Positions 63,897 to 64,000 of a DNA stretch of 64,000 bases are shown here, piece after piece. The DNA is from Agrobacterium tumefaciens str. B6 (GTDB lineage Bacteria > Pseudomonadota > Alphaproteobacteria > Rhizobiales > Rhizobiaceae): the NCBI RefSeq assembly GCF_001541315.1, contig NZ_LMVK01000001.1, positions 62,001 to 126,000 on the forward strand, in the 5' to 3' direction. The first letter of the stretch is position 1, and the number at the start of each line of letters is the position of its first letter. The notes below the pieces were generated by a model, which was not told the origin of the DNA, ran no database searches, and saw only the letters and a program-made list of their open reading frames with translations. Position numbers and translations under genes: made by a program.

Positions 63897-64000
63897 ATGA
63901 TATTGGCACCACTGAAATCCCGTCTCCTCATTGCCCTTGCGGCATCCGCCTTGCTGATACCGGCGACGGCCTCCGCACAATCGGCCGATGTATGGCGAAA
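63897..64000 (+). CDS. Secreted protein of unknown function (N-terminus only, cut by window edge)
   Basis: An ATG at 63897 opens a frame that runs off the window. The visible residues are a Sec signal peptide (hydrophobic core LLIALAASALLIPAT, cleavage likely after ASA near residue 22) followed by QSADVW. The gene is divergent from mepA. Function cannot be assigned from this fragment. Confidence 0.6.
   Translation, partial: MILAPLKSRLLIALAASALLIPATASAQSADVWR

Overview
The window reads as a chromosomal segment of a Rhizobiales alphaproteobacterium, most likely Agrobacterium (A. tumefaciens/fabrum complex). The evidence is moderately high G+C, dnaK-dnaJ order, fabI-fabB-fabA beside an Irr-type Fur regulator, cyoABCD with SURF1, a rhizobial-style phn locus and a rhizobial palindromic repeat in one intergenic gap. 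Genus assignment is inference from gene content. I saw no insertion sequence, prophage, CRISPR array or rRNA. Almost all of it looks like vertically inherited chromosome.

Layout. 1-3.4 kb: dnaJ (cut by the window edge) and dnaK on the minus strand behind a good RpoH-type promoter, a tRNA-Ser(GGA), and a small membrane protein. 3.5-16 kb: msrA, then a nucleoside uptake and salvage locus. Plus-strand genes encode a BMP-family binding protein, an ABC ATPase, two permeases, cytidine deaminase, purine nucleoside phosphorylase, deoxyribose-phosphate aldolase and thymidine phosphorylase. They are met head-on by a minus-strand group of deoB-add-upp and a small retropepsin-like protease. Together these genes import nucleosides and convert them to free bases plus sugar phosphates that feed glycolysis. 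16-21 kb: SURF1 and cyoDCBA (cytochrome bo ubiquinol oxidase), then a divergent MFS transporter.

23.1-30.4 kb holds the most unusual item: a 1,833-residue glutamate-synthase-like protein, with an insertion, a long C-terminal extension and a shortened iron-sulphur Cys motif. It overlaps a CysJ-like diflavin reductase. No GltD or CysI lies next to them. 30.4-35.9 kb: two TadE-like proteins, fabI, fabB, fabA, irr and a TRIC/UPF0126 channel-like protein. 36-45 kb: a secreted protein, a DUF1275 protein, a NitT/TauT-type ABC importer followed by a HutC-like GntR repressor, exbB-exbD-tonB and a malate/lactate-dehydrogenase-family oxidoreductase. 45-46.6 kb: a one-domain LuxR-type protein and an AraC regulator.

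46.7-60.1 kb: a complete phosphonate (C-P lyase) locus in three minus-strand blocks: phnG-H-I-J-K-L plus a hexapeptide acyltransferase; phnC-D-E2-E1; and a DUF1045 2H-type phosphoesterase-like gene with phnM and phnN. A divergent phnF follows. Pho-box-like repeats precede phnC and phnG, and a GntR-type palindrome lies between phnG and phnF. A 31-codon ORF with a strong ribosome binding site sits on the opposite strand in the phnI-phnJ gap. 60.1-64 kb: dapB, glk, mgsA, mepA and the start of a secreted protein.

A recurring pattern is that all three ABC binding-protein genes are followed by a strong hairpin before the next transporter gene, which would favour excess binding protein over membrane components.
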